Of a stretch of 64,000 nt of DNA, positions 36,108-45,816 are shown piece after piece (the first letter of the stretch is position 1; every line of letters starts with the position of its first letter). Source of the DNA: Shewanella ulleungensis (GTDB taxonomy: Bacteria > Pseudomonadota > Gammaproteobacteria > Enterobacterales > Shewanellaceae). Under the pieces are notes generated by a model. That model had not been told where the DNA came from, did not search any database, and worked only from the letters and a program-made list of their open reading frames with translations. The stretch lies in the NCBI RefSeq assembly GCF_014648315.1, contig NZ_BMQW01000001.1:829982-893981 (forward strand), given 5' to 3'. A program made the position numbers and the translations under genes.

Positions 36108-37253
36108 ATAAAAAACAACAACTTAAAAATAACACAGTCAATTTATTCAACATTAGCATCTACCATAAGGTCATTGATTAACTGTGGTGTAAAATCTGGG
36201 TCTATTGCTAATTTTGAAGCGATTCAAAGCATCAATATGATTTGTTTGTTTTTAATTGCAGGCAGTGTTTTCTATGCATTGCAGTGGGGAGTATTCAACT
36301 ACTACCCTCTAATGGTGTTAAGTCTCATGTTTAGCATCAATTATTCGTTTTGTTTTGTATGGATGCGAATAGGAAAGCCGAATTATGCGGCATATCATTG
36401 CCTTATTAGCGCCATCGTTCATTTTAGCGTTTATTCAATCGTCATTTTTAACCGTGACGCTGGTTATCAGTGGTTTTTAATCGCAATAATTCCAGCCTCT
36501 TTTTTGATGATCCCTTCCGCTTCACGATGGCATCACGTTGCGTTTTCATTGGTTGCTATGCTTGTGATAATAGTGAGTGAAACAGGCATATACGGAGCCC
36601 CCATTTATACATTTCCCGCCGAACTTCGTACTTTATCTATATTAATTGAAGGCTTATTTTTAGTTATAGGACTCAACCTGACAATGCAAATATGTAACCA
36701 TTCAATTGATAAGTATCAATCGAAGTTAGTCGCGTTAGGGCAAAAAGATGAACTCACGGATATTGCTAACCGCCGTTTTTTTATGTCTTCAATTAAGCAG
36801 TTGGCACAAAAAGAGCAATCAAACTATTTTATTTTAACTTTGGATTTGGATCATTTTAAAAAACTCAATGACCAATATGGACACGCCGTAGGCGATCAAG
36901 CGTTAATCAATGTTGCAAACACCATTAATACCATCATCCCTAATGGGTCATTACTGGCACGTTTGGGCGGCGAGGAATTTGCTATTTTGCTTTACTCTGA
37001 CACTAGAGACCACGCTATAGCCATAAGTAACAATATAAGAGTGGCGATAGCTGAACACTCAATAACTACATCTAAGGGAGAGAAAGTTAACTGCACGACG
37101 AGTATCGGAATATCGCCATTAACTCTCGATTTTTCAGCTTCAATGCAATTATCTGACAAGGCACTATACCAGGCTAAGGAAAAAGGACGTAATTGTGTCG
37201 TGTTCCTCAACAACATACCCGTTCAAGCAGAAAATAATGAATATAAAAACTGA
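36108..37253 (+). CDS. membrane diguanylate cyclase (GGEEF), apparent ATA start
   Basis: About 380 residues: five to six membrane segments, a short linker, then a GGDEF domain with DELTDIANRRFF, LDLDHFKKLNDQYGHAVGD and ARLGGEEFAI, so it should make c-di-GMP. The RxxD inhibitory site is absent. AGGAG at 36098-36102 is five bases before ATA at 36108, where an ATG would be expected. A TTG at 36090 overlaps no ribosome binding site, and the next in-frame ATG is at 36237, which also lacks one but would keep all membrane segments. The next cyclase gene overlaps its 3' end. Confidence 0.85.
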   Translation: MKNNNLKITQSIYSTLASTIRSLINCGVKSGSIANFEAIQSINMICLFLIAGSVFYALQWGVFNYYPLMVLSLMFSINYSFCFVWMRIGKPNYAAYHCLISAIVHFSVYSIVIFNRDAGYQWFLIAIIPASFLMIPSASRWHHVAFSLVAMLVIIVSETGIYGAPIYTFPAELRTLSILIEGLFLVIGLNLTMQICNHSIDKYQSKLVALGQKDELTDIANRRFFMSSIKQLAQKEQSNYFILTLDLDHFKKLNDQYGHAVGDQALINVANTINTIIPNGSLLARLGGEEFAILLYSDTRDHAIAISNNIRVAIAEHSITTSKGEKVNCTTSIGISPLTLDFSASMQLSDKALYQAKEKGRNCVVFLNNIPVQAENNEYKN

Positions 37254-38277
37254 TGTATTAACCGCAGATGAAGCTGACTATGGCATACAAGCAAGCAGAA
37301 TATTTGCGTTAGTCTTACTGTGTATCAATATTGTATTTATAAGCTATTTTTACTATCGCGACTATCATCTAATCGTTTTGATGGATGCAATTTTCATGGT
37401 CATTTTTATTGCGCTATATGGACTGTCTTATACTGTTTACGCACTCCTAATTAAAGAGTCATTAATGGTTCTTTCATTATTACAAATCATGTTGCTTTCG
37501 GTCGTGTTTATTGGGAGCGATTCTGGTATGCATTTGTACACTATAGGTATGATCCCTGCGACCTATATTTTTGTTTCACGACGACAGATTTGGCCTCGAA
37601 TAAGAATGGCCACCTTATGTACTTTGGGATTAGTTTTTGCTGAGACTCAAACCATTGTTGAACCAGTATACATAATGTCTCAACATGAGCTCATGGCTAT
37701 AAAAGTTATTGTCATTGCATCAGTATGCGCAATTGTCTTTAGTTTTTTCTTACTCTTTTTTAATTATATTCAAGCTAACAATATACAGTTAAAAAAACTG
37801 TCAGAAATTGATGAACTCACCAAAATTGCCAATCGTAGATTATTCTTACAACACCTTAAAACGCACACCAAAGAGAGTATAACTCATAGTGTATTACTTA
37901 TAGATATTGACCATTTTAAGCATATTAATGATCAGTACGGCCATGCTGGCGGGGATGAAGTGCTAAAGCATGTTAGTGGATTAATGCGTTCTTTTTGCCA
38001 ACAAAACGACATTGTTGCAAGGCTTGGGGGCGAAGAGTTTGCCATTTTCTTATTCAATACTACATTAGTGCAAGCGACCGTTCGTGCTGAAAACCTTTGT
38101 AAAACAATAGAAGGTTCACCTACTGATACGATCCTATTTTCACAACCAATTCCTTGTACGGTTAGCATTGGTGTAAACGTTTTAACTGAAGATATTAAAA
38201 CGAGTCTAGGTAACGCAGACAAAGCAATGTACTCAGCAAAAGTAAATGGTCGCAATCAAGTAGTAAGCATCAAATAA
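37237..38277 (+). CDS. membrane diguanylate cyclase (GGEEF), overlapping paralogue
   Basis: About 346 residues with five to six membrane segments and a GGDEF domain: DELTKIANRRLFLQHL, LLIDIDHFKHINDQYGHAGG and ARLGGEEFAIF. The active site is intact; of the RxxD inhibitory site only the aspartate is in place. ATG at 37237 lies inside the end of the upstream cyclase gene, giving a 17-base overlap. The two share layout and motifs but only the catalytic half is closely similar, so they look like an old tandem duplication. Confidence 0.9.
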   Translation: MNIKTDVLTADEADYGIQASRIFALVLLCINIVFISYFYYRDYHLIVLMDAIFMVIFIALYGLSYTVYALLIKESLMVLSLLQIMLLSVVFIGSDSGMHLYTIGMIPATYIFVSRRQIWPRIRMATLCTLGLVFAETQTIVEPVYIMSQHELMAIKVIVIASVCAIVFSFFLLFFNYIQANNIQLKKLSEIDELTKIANRRLFLQHLKTHTKESITHSVLLIDIDHFKHINDQYGHAGGDEVLKHVSGLMRSFCQQNDIVARLGGEEFAIFLFNTTLVQATVRAENLCKTIEGSPTDTILFSQPIPCTVSIGVNVLTEDIKTSLGNADKAMYSAKVNGRNQVVSIK

Positions 38278-38371
38278 TAAACAACAATAAAAAAGTATTC
38301 ATTCTTCATAAAAAAATGGATGCCTTATTTATTAATACCCTTACTCACGGGGGAACATCTACATATAAAAT

Positions 38372-38778
38372 TTATGGTTTCTGAACACTCCAATAAAGAG
38401 AAGGAGACATTAACTTCCAACCATTTTCGAACACCAATGAAAAAGCTCCAACAACCCCTTTTTGAGTAACAAAAACACAAGCAAATTTTTGATCCATGTT
38501 TGATTCCAGAACCTCACCCTTGTTTAATTCCTTTAATACAACAAATATTGAGTTAGCAAAGCTACGTCTTTACTATCAAGTTTTTCAATAATAATGTCTT
38601 TCCAATACGAACTCTTATATTGATTATTGACTTTATTGCTTAATCATTCATTGCCCTCAACATTCAATTTATTAAGGTCTTGCAAGAACTCAGTAACTAC
38701 ATCATCAGGATTTAAATACTCTGCATTAGTGTTCGAAATAAAAAATAACACTAACAACATAGATAAATATTTATTCAT
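38372..38778 (-). pseudogene. broken gene for a small exported protein (in-frame TGA and frameshift)
   Basis: ATG at 38778 follows AAGGA and opens a signal peptide (MNKYLSMLLVLFFISNTNA). The frame hits TGA after LNKLNVEGNE, continues past it as LSNKVNNQYKSSYWKDIIIE and KLDSKDVALLTQ, then needs one frameshift near 38545 to go on as VVLKELNKGEVLESNMDQKF, then FACVFVTQKGVVGAFSLVFE, ending in SLYWSVQKP and TAA at 38372. The whole product would be about 135 residues of unknown family. Two independent breaks suggest real decay, though a sequencing error cannot be ruled out for either one. Confidence 0.72.
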
Positions 38779-38977
38779 TCCTAATCCTTCCGCACAAAGC
38801 GTTTCTCTTGTCAGGACAACCATCACGTTGATCAATTTTCACATAATTTATCAAAGATATAATCGATATTTGTGTAGTTCAAACTCTATGTCGATTACCT
38901 TTGTCGACTCGTCAGATATCCGTAAGCGGCTGTAAATAACAATCCTAAGCCCTTGTATCAGCCTACTACAGGCTACA

Positions 38978-39664
38978 TTAAAATAATAATGCAAATACAG
39001 GCGCAGTAATGACCATAGCAATACCGGTAAAAATCATGGTTAAACTAGCAATAACACCTTCTTCTCGACCGATTTGATTCGCTTTTGCCGCACCTGCGCC
39101 GTGGGCTGAAGCGCCTAATGAAATTCCTTTTGCCAAGCTACTTTGTATGCGTGCTGCTTTAAACAACGGTTCACAAATGAGCATTCCCATAATTCCGGTC
39201 AATAACACCAACATTGCGGTGAGTTCAGGGATACCACCAAATGCACGAGTGGCTTCAATAGCAAAAGGAGTTGATACAGAACGCACAATTAAGCTTTTAG
39301 ATAACTCCGCAGGCATATGAGTAAAGTGGAGTATCATCCATGATGAGCCAACGCCTAAACATAAACCCACTAACACACCCACACTGATGGTAAGCGGATA
39401 ACGTTTAATCAACGTCCTTTCTCGATAAATCGGCACTGCAAAGGCGATAGTCGCTGGCGCTAATAATGCTGGCAACCAGTGGGTAAACTGAAAATAGTCT
39501 TCGAGTGGGATCTTAAAGATAACCACTGTCAATAATATTAATGTAGGAGCCATGATAATGGGCGCAAACCATATCCGTTGTTGACGTAAATAAAGCTGTT
39601 TACTGATGTAGTACCCCGCCAAAGTGAGTAATAAGCACATCAAACCTAATGATGAACCGCTCAT
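38978..39664 (-). CDS. lrgB: LrgB family membrane protein
   Basis: About 228 residues with several membrane segments. The family signature is clear: RSVSTPFAIEATRAFGGIPE, then GISLGASAHGAGAAKANQIG and REEGVIASLTMIF. LrgB works with LrgA; the pair was first tied to murein hydrolase control and is now known in some bacteria to import pyruvate. ATG at 39664 has AGGGAG five bases upstream; a longer frame starts at 39682. It lies 33 bases after lrgA. Confidence 0.93.
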   Translation of the reverse strand: MSGSSLGLMCLLLTLAGYYISKQLYLRQQRIWFAPIIMAPTLILLTVVIFKIPLEDYFQFTHWLPALLAPATIAFAVPIYRERTLIKRYPLTISVGVLVGLCLGVGSSWMILHFTHMPAELSKSLIVRSVSTPFAIEATRAFGGIPELTAMLVLLTGIMGMLICEPLFKAARIQSSLAKGISLGASAHGAGAAKANQIGREEGVIASLTMIFTGIAMVITAPVFALLF

Positions 39665-39697
39665 AATTCTCCCTAAACCCATCGAGTTAACTCACGA

Positions 39698-40135
39698 TTA
39701 TCTAATCTGAATACGCTGTGATGCAATGTGATTTAAACGTTGTTGGCGTTCAAATTTAAATAACTTGTCGACGACAAATGCGGTACCCAATAACACACTG
39801 GTACTCGCAAGTAACATGCATACAATTAACTCAACACCGTAGCTTTCGAGTATTAATTGATATTTAGTCATCGCAACTACTGGAGGAATAAAAAATAATA
39901 ATAAGTCACCTATTAACCATGCAGAGCCCTTATTCACCACTTTTTCAGGTACCCAGCGACAAGACAACAGTAATAATAACAAGCCTAAACCAATTACACT
40001 GCCCGGAATAATTGAATGCACAGATTGCGCAACCCACTGGCATATCCATGCAAATAAGCACAAGCCAACAACTTGAACAAATAAGGTCGTTTTGCACTTT
40101 AACAAGTTTCGATGGGCATTTAATGGAAATATCAT
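39698..40135 (-). CDS. lrgA: LrgA/CidA family holin-like membrane protein
   Basis: About 145 residues, four membrane segments. IPGSVIGLGLLLLLLSCRWV is the family mark, followed by GDLLLFFIPPVVAMTKY. It forms the usual pair with lrgB downstream. The divergent LysR gene is the likely regulator. The start at ATG 40135 lacks a clear ribosome binding site; a GTG at 40147 is the alternative. Confidence 0.92.
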   Translation of the reverse strand: MIFPLNAHRNLLKCKTTLFVQVVGLCLFAWICQWVAQSVHSIIPGSVIGLGLLLLLLSCRWVPEKVVNKGSAWLIGDLLLFFIPPVVAMTKYQLILESYGVELIVCMLLASTSVLLGTAFVVDKLFKFERQQRLNHIASQRIQIR

Positions 40136-40240
40136 GTTGAAATACACTGTAGTTTTTAGTTGATAATTGAAGTTTACACTTGCTTAGTTCATAAAAAAAA
40201 TGAATATTAATGATTAACTACATCACTTCTGGTTATTCAA

Positions 40241-41158
40241 ATGGATCTTAAAACACTGCATTATTTCACTGAAGTAGTTAACGCTGGTGGTTTTGCTAAA
40301 GCGTGTAATCGCGCATTTGTCACCCAACCCGCCCTTTCTAAAGCCATACGTTTGCTAGAAGAAGAGCTTGACATGATGTTGCTTGAGCGCGGAAAACGCG
40401 GAACGCAAATCAGATTAACAGAAGCCGGTCACGTCGTTTATCGCCATGCGTCAAGGTTAATAGAAGGTCGCCAACTGATGTTAAATGACTTAGACAATTT
40501 ACGTAACTTAAAAGGCGGCACATTAAAACTAGGTTTAGCCCCACTGGGAAGCGCAGAGCTATTTGCTCCAGTTATTGCAAAGTTTAGGCAATTACATCCC
40601 CACATTGAATTGCAGCTATTGGTACGTGGCGGGATAGAACAAACTGTCGCATTACATAAAGATGAAATTGAATTAGCGACAGGTATTATTGATTTTGATG
40701 ATGAATTTGATGGCATTCGAGTGCGCGATGAATCAATGGTTGTTGTACTGCCTGCCGCCCATGTATTAGCAAATAAACAAACATTACAATTGAGTGACCT
40801 CAATACATTAGCTCAAGTTATGTTTGAGCCAGAATATGCATTATACGAATTAGTTTTAAGCGCTTGTGCCAAAGCCGGTTTTACACCAAAAACGATTACC
40901 CGAGTCAGCCATGCAGACTTTGGTATTGCCCTTGTTGCGGCTGGCACTGGCGTGATGATACTGCCGAAAATTATTGCAGAGCGTTACCGGATAAACGAGG
41001 TGGTTAATATTCCATTAGCCAGTGCCGACTTGCGCTGGGAGTTATCATTATTTTGGCGTAAACAAAAACACTTATCATTTGCTGCAAAAGCCATGCTAGA
41101 ACTCGTTAAACAACATTTGAGCCAACTAGAAAATACCTATCAAACCGATGAATATTAA
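40241..41158 (+). CDS. LysR-family regulator divergent to lrgAB
   Basis: 305 residues: LHYFTEVVNAGGFAKACNRA and TQPALSKAIRLLEEELDMML form the helix-turn-helix, followed by the effector-binding domain. It is similar in type to the LysR proteins found beside lrgAB or cidAB (CidR-like), and diverges from lrgA with about 105 bases between starts. Control by acetate or pyruvate status is a guess from those relatives. Confidence 0.92.
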   Translation: MDLKTLHYFTEVVNAGGFAKACNRAFVTQPALSKAIRLLEEELDMMLLERGKRGTQIRLTEAGHVVYRHASRLIEGRQLMLNDLDNLRNLKGGTLKLGLAPLGSAELFAPVIAKFRQLHPHIELQLLVRGGIEQTVALHKDEIELATGIIDFDDEFDGIRVRDESMVVVLPAAHVLANKQTLQLSDLNTLAQVMFEPEYALYELVLSACAKAGFTPKTITRVSHADFGIALVAAGTGVMILPKIIAERYRINEVVNIPLASADLRWELSLFWRKQKHLSFAAKAMLELVKQHLSQLENTYQTDEY

Positions 41159-41317
41159 AGATACTTGTATTTAAATAGTGTAATGGCACATTTATTATCA
41201 ATCGCTCGGCAAAATATTCAATAGCAACGATAGATCCCCATGTGACTTCGTTTACTCGTATAATATAGGCATAGCAATAAACAAAGCTCCAGTTATCACA
41301 CATCAATAGGTCTATTC

Positions 41318-43195
41318 ATGACAGCCGAAGTACTCGAAATTCAGAGCTTTATTGCTCAGTACGCTCCCTTTGACCAGCTTCCAGAACAAGTCTTAACCGA
41401 CATTGCCAAAAGTGTTGAAATTTCTTATTACCGTACCGATAGTATGATTGTTAATTTTAATGACAGGATCACCGAACTTTACATGATCCGCAGTGGCGTT
41501 GTAGAGTTATATCGCCGTAAAGGTGAGCTCTATAATCGTCTTGATCAGGGGCAGTTATTTGGCCAAATGGGCTTATTAACCAACAATAAAGTGCGTTTCC
41601 CGGCCAAAGCGGTAAAAGATACCCTCGTGTACTGTATACCTGAATCGGTGTTCAATGAATTATGTGAAAACTATGATGATTTTGCTGATTTTGTTGAGGC
41701 TGAGGATACCACTCGGTTAAAACAAGCTGTAAAGGGTAAAACCGTTGATGCTAATGCACTGACGACCTCTAAAGTGAAAACCTTACTGACTAGAGAACCT
41801 GTTATTCTCCCTTGTAGTAGCACCATACAAGCTGTTGCCAAGATAATGACCGAAGAGAATATTTCGGCGGTACTCATTAATGATCCTGATCTAGATGATC
41901 AACAAGACAGTAGCTTTGTGGGTATTATTACTGAACATGATCTTTGCGCTAAGGTTATTGCAGCCGGAATTGATGTTGATAGTCCTATTTCACAAGTCAT
42001 GTCGACCGATTTAATTTCACTGGATCATAACGCATATATATTTGAAGCTATGCTACTGATGCTCCGTAATCATATTGACCATCTGCCTATTCTTAAAAAT
42101 AAAATCCCCATAGGCCTAATTGAAGTAGCCGATATTATCCGTTACGAGTCGCAAAATAGTTTGTTATTTGTCAGTAGTATCTTTCAGCAGAAAAGCTGTG
42201 AGGATTTAGTCCTGCTGTCATCGCAGTTGAAAAGTTGTTTTGTGCGCATGGTTAATGAAGATGCCAACTCACATATGGTCGGGCGGGCAATGTCTGAAAT
42301 CGGCCGTAACTTTAAGCAGCGTTTATTAGAACTTGCAGAAGAAAAATTTGGCCCACCACCTGTTCCTTACTGTTTTTTAGCGCTTGGCTCAATGGCTCGA
42401 GATGAACAACTAATGGTGACCGATCAAGACAATGCCATTATTCTGGATAATAGTTATAACGTCGCAGTGCATGGCGAGTATTTTGCGAAGCTAGCTGATT
42501 TTGTCTGTGATGGTTTAGCTGCATGTGGTTACAGTTATTGTACTGGAGATATTATGGCCAGTAATCCTGAGCACCGAAAAACTCGCTCAGAATGGGAAGC
42601 CTGTTTTGGTGACTGGATAGAAAACCCAAACCCGCAAGCTTTATTAAACTGCTCTATATTCTTCGATCTTACTGGGGTTTATGGTCGGGTAAAATGGGCT
42701 GAACAATTAAATGCATTTATATTGAGTAAAGCCAAGAAAAACAACCGTTTTCTAGCCTGTTTAGCTCACAACGCCCTTAATCGTAAGCCTCCACTTGGAT
42801 TTTTTAAAGATTTTGTGATGGAAAAAGATGGCCGTCATAATAACTCCATAAATTTAAAACGTCGTGGTACCGCACCATTGGCCGACTTAATCCGAGTCCA
42901 TGCGCTCGCCATCGGATCACAATCGCAAAACTCATTTGAACGCTTAGAAGATATTATCGACGCGGGCATTCTGCCTGCCTCAAAGGGTGAAGATTTACAA
43001 CATGCGATGGAACTTATCTCATTGGTGCGCCTGCGTCACCAATCATCCGATATAGAGTCTGGGATTGAACCTGATAATAATATTGAACCAGAAAATATGT
43101 CTGACTTTGAACGCCGTAATCTTAAAGATGCTTTTTTAGTGTTAAGCAATGCGCAGAACTTTTTGAAATATCGCTACAGTTCAAACAAACTTTAA
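41318..43195 (+). CDS. cNMP-binding / CBS / DUF294 nucleotidyltransferase-like protein
   Basis: 625 residues. Order: cyclic-nucleotide-binding domain (~20-130, RSGVVELYRRKGELYNRLDQ, GQLFGQMGLL), a pair of CBS domains (~155-285), then a DUF294 nucleotidyltransferase domain with LGSMARDEQLMVTDQDNAI, in which GS and DxD are the expected catalytic residues, and a C-terminal helical domain. It resembles GlnD-like nucleotidyltransferases in layout but the substrate protein or small molecule is unknown. The exonuclease gene follows after 10 bases. Confidence 0.92.
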   Translation: MTAEVLEIQSFIAQYAPFDQLPEQVLTDIAKSVEISYYRTDSMIVNFNDRITELYMIRSGVVELYRRKGELYNRLDQGQLFGQMGLLTNNKVRFPAKAVKDTLVYCIPESVFNELCENYDDFADFVEAEDTTRLKQAVKGKTVDANALTTSKVKTLLTREPVILPCSSTIQAVAKIMTEENISAVLINDPDLDDQQDSSFVGIITEHDLCAKVIAAGIDVDSPISQVMSTDLISLDHNAYIFEAMLLMLRNHIDHLPILKNKIPIGLIEVADIIRYESQNSLLFVSSIFQQKSCEDLVLLSSQLKSCFVRMVNEDANSHMVGRAMSEIGRNFKQRLLELAEEKFGPPPVPYCFLALGSMARDEQLMVTDQDNAIILDNSYNVAVHGEYFAKLADFVCDGLAACGYSYCTGDIMASNPEHRKTRSEWEACFGDWIENPNPQALLNCSIFFDLTGVYGRVKWAEQLNAFILSKAKKNNRFLACLAHNALNRKPPLGFFKDFVMEKDGRHNNSINLKRRGTAPLADLIRVHALAIGSQSQNSFERLEDIIDAGILPASKGEDLQHAMELISLVRLRHQSSDIESGIEPDNNIEPENMSDFERRNLKDAFLVLSNAQNFLKYRYSSNKL

Positions 43196-43205
43196 AGGTT
43201 AACTT

Positions 43206-43922
43206 ATGACCAACTTCAATAACCCGGAGATTTTAAACTGGCAAGCCTTTCTAGAATTAAAAGTGCAAAACAGTAAAGATAGACGCTTGCATGATTTTTA
43301 CCATGCTGGAACCTATCACAACGAAACACCATTAAGTGATATTGAATTTGTCGCATTGGATTTTGAAACTACCGGTTTAGATTCAGAGCAAAACAGTATT
43401 ATTAGCATTGGTCTAGTGCCCTTTACGTTACAGCGCATTTTGTGCCGTAAAGCAAAACAATGGTATCTCACTCCACAAGATAAACTCCAAGAAAACTCGA
43501 TTATTATTCACGGTATCACTCACTCAGATTTACAAGATGCACCCGATCTATTGTTAATTTTAGAACAGTTGTTAAATGAGTTAGCTGGGAAAGTCGTCGT
43601 GGTACATTATCGGCATATTGAGCGTGATTTTCTCGATCACACATTACGCATGTTGATTAACGAAGGGATAATGTTTCCGCTGATAGACACCATGCAAATT
43701 GAAGCTAATATTCACCGGGCACAATCGCAAAGTTTATTTAATTTGTTTAAGCGAAAGCGTCCACATTCAATTCGGCTTGCTAATAGCCGTGAACGTTATA
43801 ATTTACCAGTATACGCTCCACACGATGCTTTAACCGATGCGATTGCCACTGCAGAATTACTGCAGGCACAAATTAAGTATCACTTTAGCCCCGACACTGC
43901 GATTAAGAATTTATGGCTATAA
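43206..43922 (+). CDS. DEDDh 3'-5' exonuclease (DnaQ/epsilon-like)
   Basis: 238 residues. The three exonuclease motifs are visible: FVALDFETTGLDSEQ (Exo I), VVVHYRHIERDFLD (Exo II) and APHDALTDAIATAELL with the histidine and aspartate of Exo III. It is shorter than stand-alone DNA polymerase III epsilon relatives with extra domains. It is cotranscribed with the cNMP/CBS/DUF294 gene and ends at a strong terminator. The pairing of these two genes is common in gammaproteobacteria; its meaning is not known. Confidence 0.93.
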   Translation: MTNFNNPEILNWQAFLELKVQNSKDRRLHDFYHAGTYHNETPLSDIEFVALDFETTGLDSEQNSIISIGLVPFTLQRILCRKAKQWYLTPQDKLQENSIIIHGITHSDLQDAPDLLLILEQLLNELAGKVVVVHYRHIERDFLDHTLRMLINEGIMFPLIDTMQIEANIHRAQSQSLFNLFKRKRPHSIRLANSRERYNLPVYAPHDALTDAIATAELLQAQIKYHFSPDTAIKNLWL

Positions 43923-43941
43923 GATTTAGTTAAACAGAAAT

Positions 43942-43974
43942 AAAAAAGCCGATGAATTAATCATCGGCTTTTTT
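43942..43974. terminator. bidirectional terminator between the exonuclease and BCCT genes
   Basis: AAAAAAGCCGATGA pairs perfectly with TCATCGGCTTTTTT around a 5-base loop, between convergent stops at 43922 and 43990. Confidence 0.9.
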
Positions 43975-43989
43975 GTCGCAAGTCAAAAA

Positions 43990-45567
43990 CTAGCTTCTAT
44001 TATGCTTTTCGGTCCGCATGCCCATCAACAAACTAACACACATAACCAAAAGAATAATGGTAAATGGTAGCCCTGTCGAAATAGCCCCTGCTTGTAATGC
44101 CTCAACCGCTTTAGTACCACCAACCCAAAGTAATACAGCTGCAATTGCACCTTCTATAACAGCCCAGAAAATGCGTTGTGGGATCGGAGCATCAATTTTA
44201 CCGCCTGCGGTAATACTGTCGATAACCAGCGATCCTGAATCTGAAGAGGTAATAAAGAATACCAATACCAATAACACAGCCAACATTGATAACAGATTAC
44301 CTAATGGCAACGCATCAAACATCTGGAACATAGCCAGCGGAACCTCGGTTAAGCCCTTACTACCTAATGTACCTACATTATTGATAACTTGATCAATGGC
44401 GATGCCACCAAATACAGACATCCATAAAATCGTTACTACGGTTGGTACAATCAATACCGTGGCAAGAAATTCACGTACGGTTCGTCCGCGTGAAATGCGA
44501 GCAATAAACATACCCACAAATGGTGACCATGAAATCCACCATGCCCAATAAAATACGGTCCAGCCATGCATCCAAGCTTCATCTTCACGGCCAATTGGAT
44601 TGCTCAGTGGAATAATATTTTTAATATAACCCATTACTGTTGTCGGAATGGTACCCATAGACACAGCGAAAGTAACAAGTGCAACAAAGATGAGCAAAGC
44701 AACAGCAAGTAACATATTAATATTACTGATGACTTTTACACCGCCTTCAAGACCACGCACAACCGAAATAACGGCAAGCAAAGTCACTACAGTAATAATA
44801 GTAATTTGTAAGGTAAGAGAACCTTCAATACCAAACACATGTTGGAATCCGCCGGCAGCTTGTTGAGCACCTAAGCCCAATGAAGTTGCTAGACCAAATA
44901 ATGTGGCTAATACCGCAAAAATATCAATGATATGCCCAGGCCATCCCCACGTGCGATCACCCAAGATTGGATAAAAAGCTGAACGGATAGAAAGCGGTAA
45001 GCCTTTGTTATAAGCAAAGAAAGCCATAGACAATGCTACCACACCATAAATTGACCAAGGGTGTAATCCCCAATGGAACATGGTTGCACCGAGTGCAAGC
45101 TCTACGGCTTCAGGTGTATTCGCGGCTACATTGAGTGGGGTTTCATACCAACCAGTGTAATAGGCTAAAGGTTCAGCAACCCCCCAAAACATCAAACCAA
45201 TTCCCATGCCTGCAGCAAAAAGCATTGCTATCCAAGAAAGTCTTGAATAATCAGCTTTTGCACCCTCTCCACCTAAGCGGATCTTACCGAAAGGAGAAAC
45301 GATTAATGCCAAGCAGAAGACCACAAATATATTGGCAGACCACATAAAGAGACTGTCAAATGTACCAATAATTTGCCATTTTACACCGTCTAAAAACTCT
45401 TTAGATGTCGCGGGATCAATAACTAATATAGCAATTAAAAAAGCAAGAATTAAGCCTGCACTTATCCCAAAAACGGCGTTATGAATATCAAAGCCCCATT
45501 TTTGAGTGTTATCTTGCCCGACAGTATAATCGGTATTATCTATACTGTATTTGTCATTATTTTTCAT
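43990..45567 (-). CDS. BCCT-family betaine/choline/carnitine transporter (first)
   Basis: About 525 residues with 12 membrane segments. BCCT marks: GMGIGLMFWGVAEPLAYY, the aromatic substrate-site region WTVFYWAWWISWSPFVGMFI, and ARISRGRTVREF. Such carriers take up glycine betaine or related osmolytes with Na+ or H+. ATG at 45567 follows AGAGG at five bases; the open frame continues nine codons further. It is a close paralogue of the carrier at 48541. Confidence 0.94.
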   Translation of the reverse strand: MKNNDKYSIDNTDYTVGQDNTQKWGFDIHNAVFGISAGLILAFLIAILVIDPATSKEFLDGVKWQIIGTFDSLFMWSANIFVVFCLALIVSPFGKIRLGGEGAKADYSRLSWIAMLFAAGMGIGLMFWGVAEPLAYYTGWYETPLNVAANTPEAVELALGATMFHWGLHPWSIYGVVALSMAFFAYNKGLPLSIRSAFYPILGDRTWGWPGHIIDIFAVLATLFGLATSLGLGAQQAAGGFQHVFGIEGSLTLQITIITVVTLLAVISVVRGLEGGVKVISNINMLLAVALLIFVALVTFAVSMGTIPTTVMGYIKNIIPLSNPIGREDEAWMHGWTVFYWAWWISWSPFVGMFIARISRGRTVREFLATVLIVPTVVTILWMSVFGGIAIDQVINNVGTLGSKGLTEVPLAMFQMFDALPLGNLLSMLAVLLVLVFFITSSDSGSLVIDSITAGGKIDAPIPQRIFWAVIEGAIAAVLLWVGGTKAVEALQAGAISTGLPFTIILLVMCVSLLMGMRTEKHNRS

Positions 45568-45816
45568 AAAACCTCTGTTAGAGCGACCTGACACGCTAAA
45601 GTGTAGGTCGATATAATTTCTAATGCGGATTTTAGCAAAAATAGCTGATAATTTCAGGCTTATTTAAGATTCAGGCTTATTTATACATCTGATTTATATA
45701 AATTAAAAATCAACAGGCTCTAATATAACTCCACATTGATAATACATTGCTGAATTAATGCCCTATTCTCTTTGACAGTATTTATTGTGTAATAGTCGAC
45801 GTAATAATAGATGCAC

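Noticed and set aside
38627..38935. 102-codon plus-strand frame
   Set aside because: It lies antisense to the broken exported-protein gene, has no ribosome binding site and no recognisable features.
44018..45347. Several plus-strand frames of 70-124 codons antisense to the BCCT gene
   Set aside because: They mirror a well supported transporter gene and show no ribosome binding sites or motifs.
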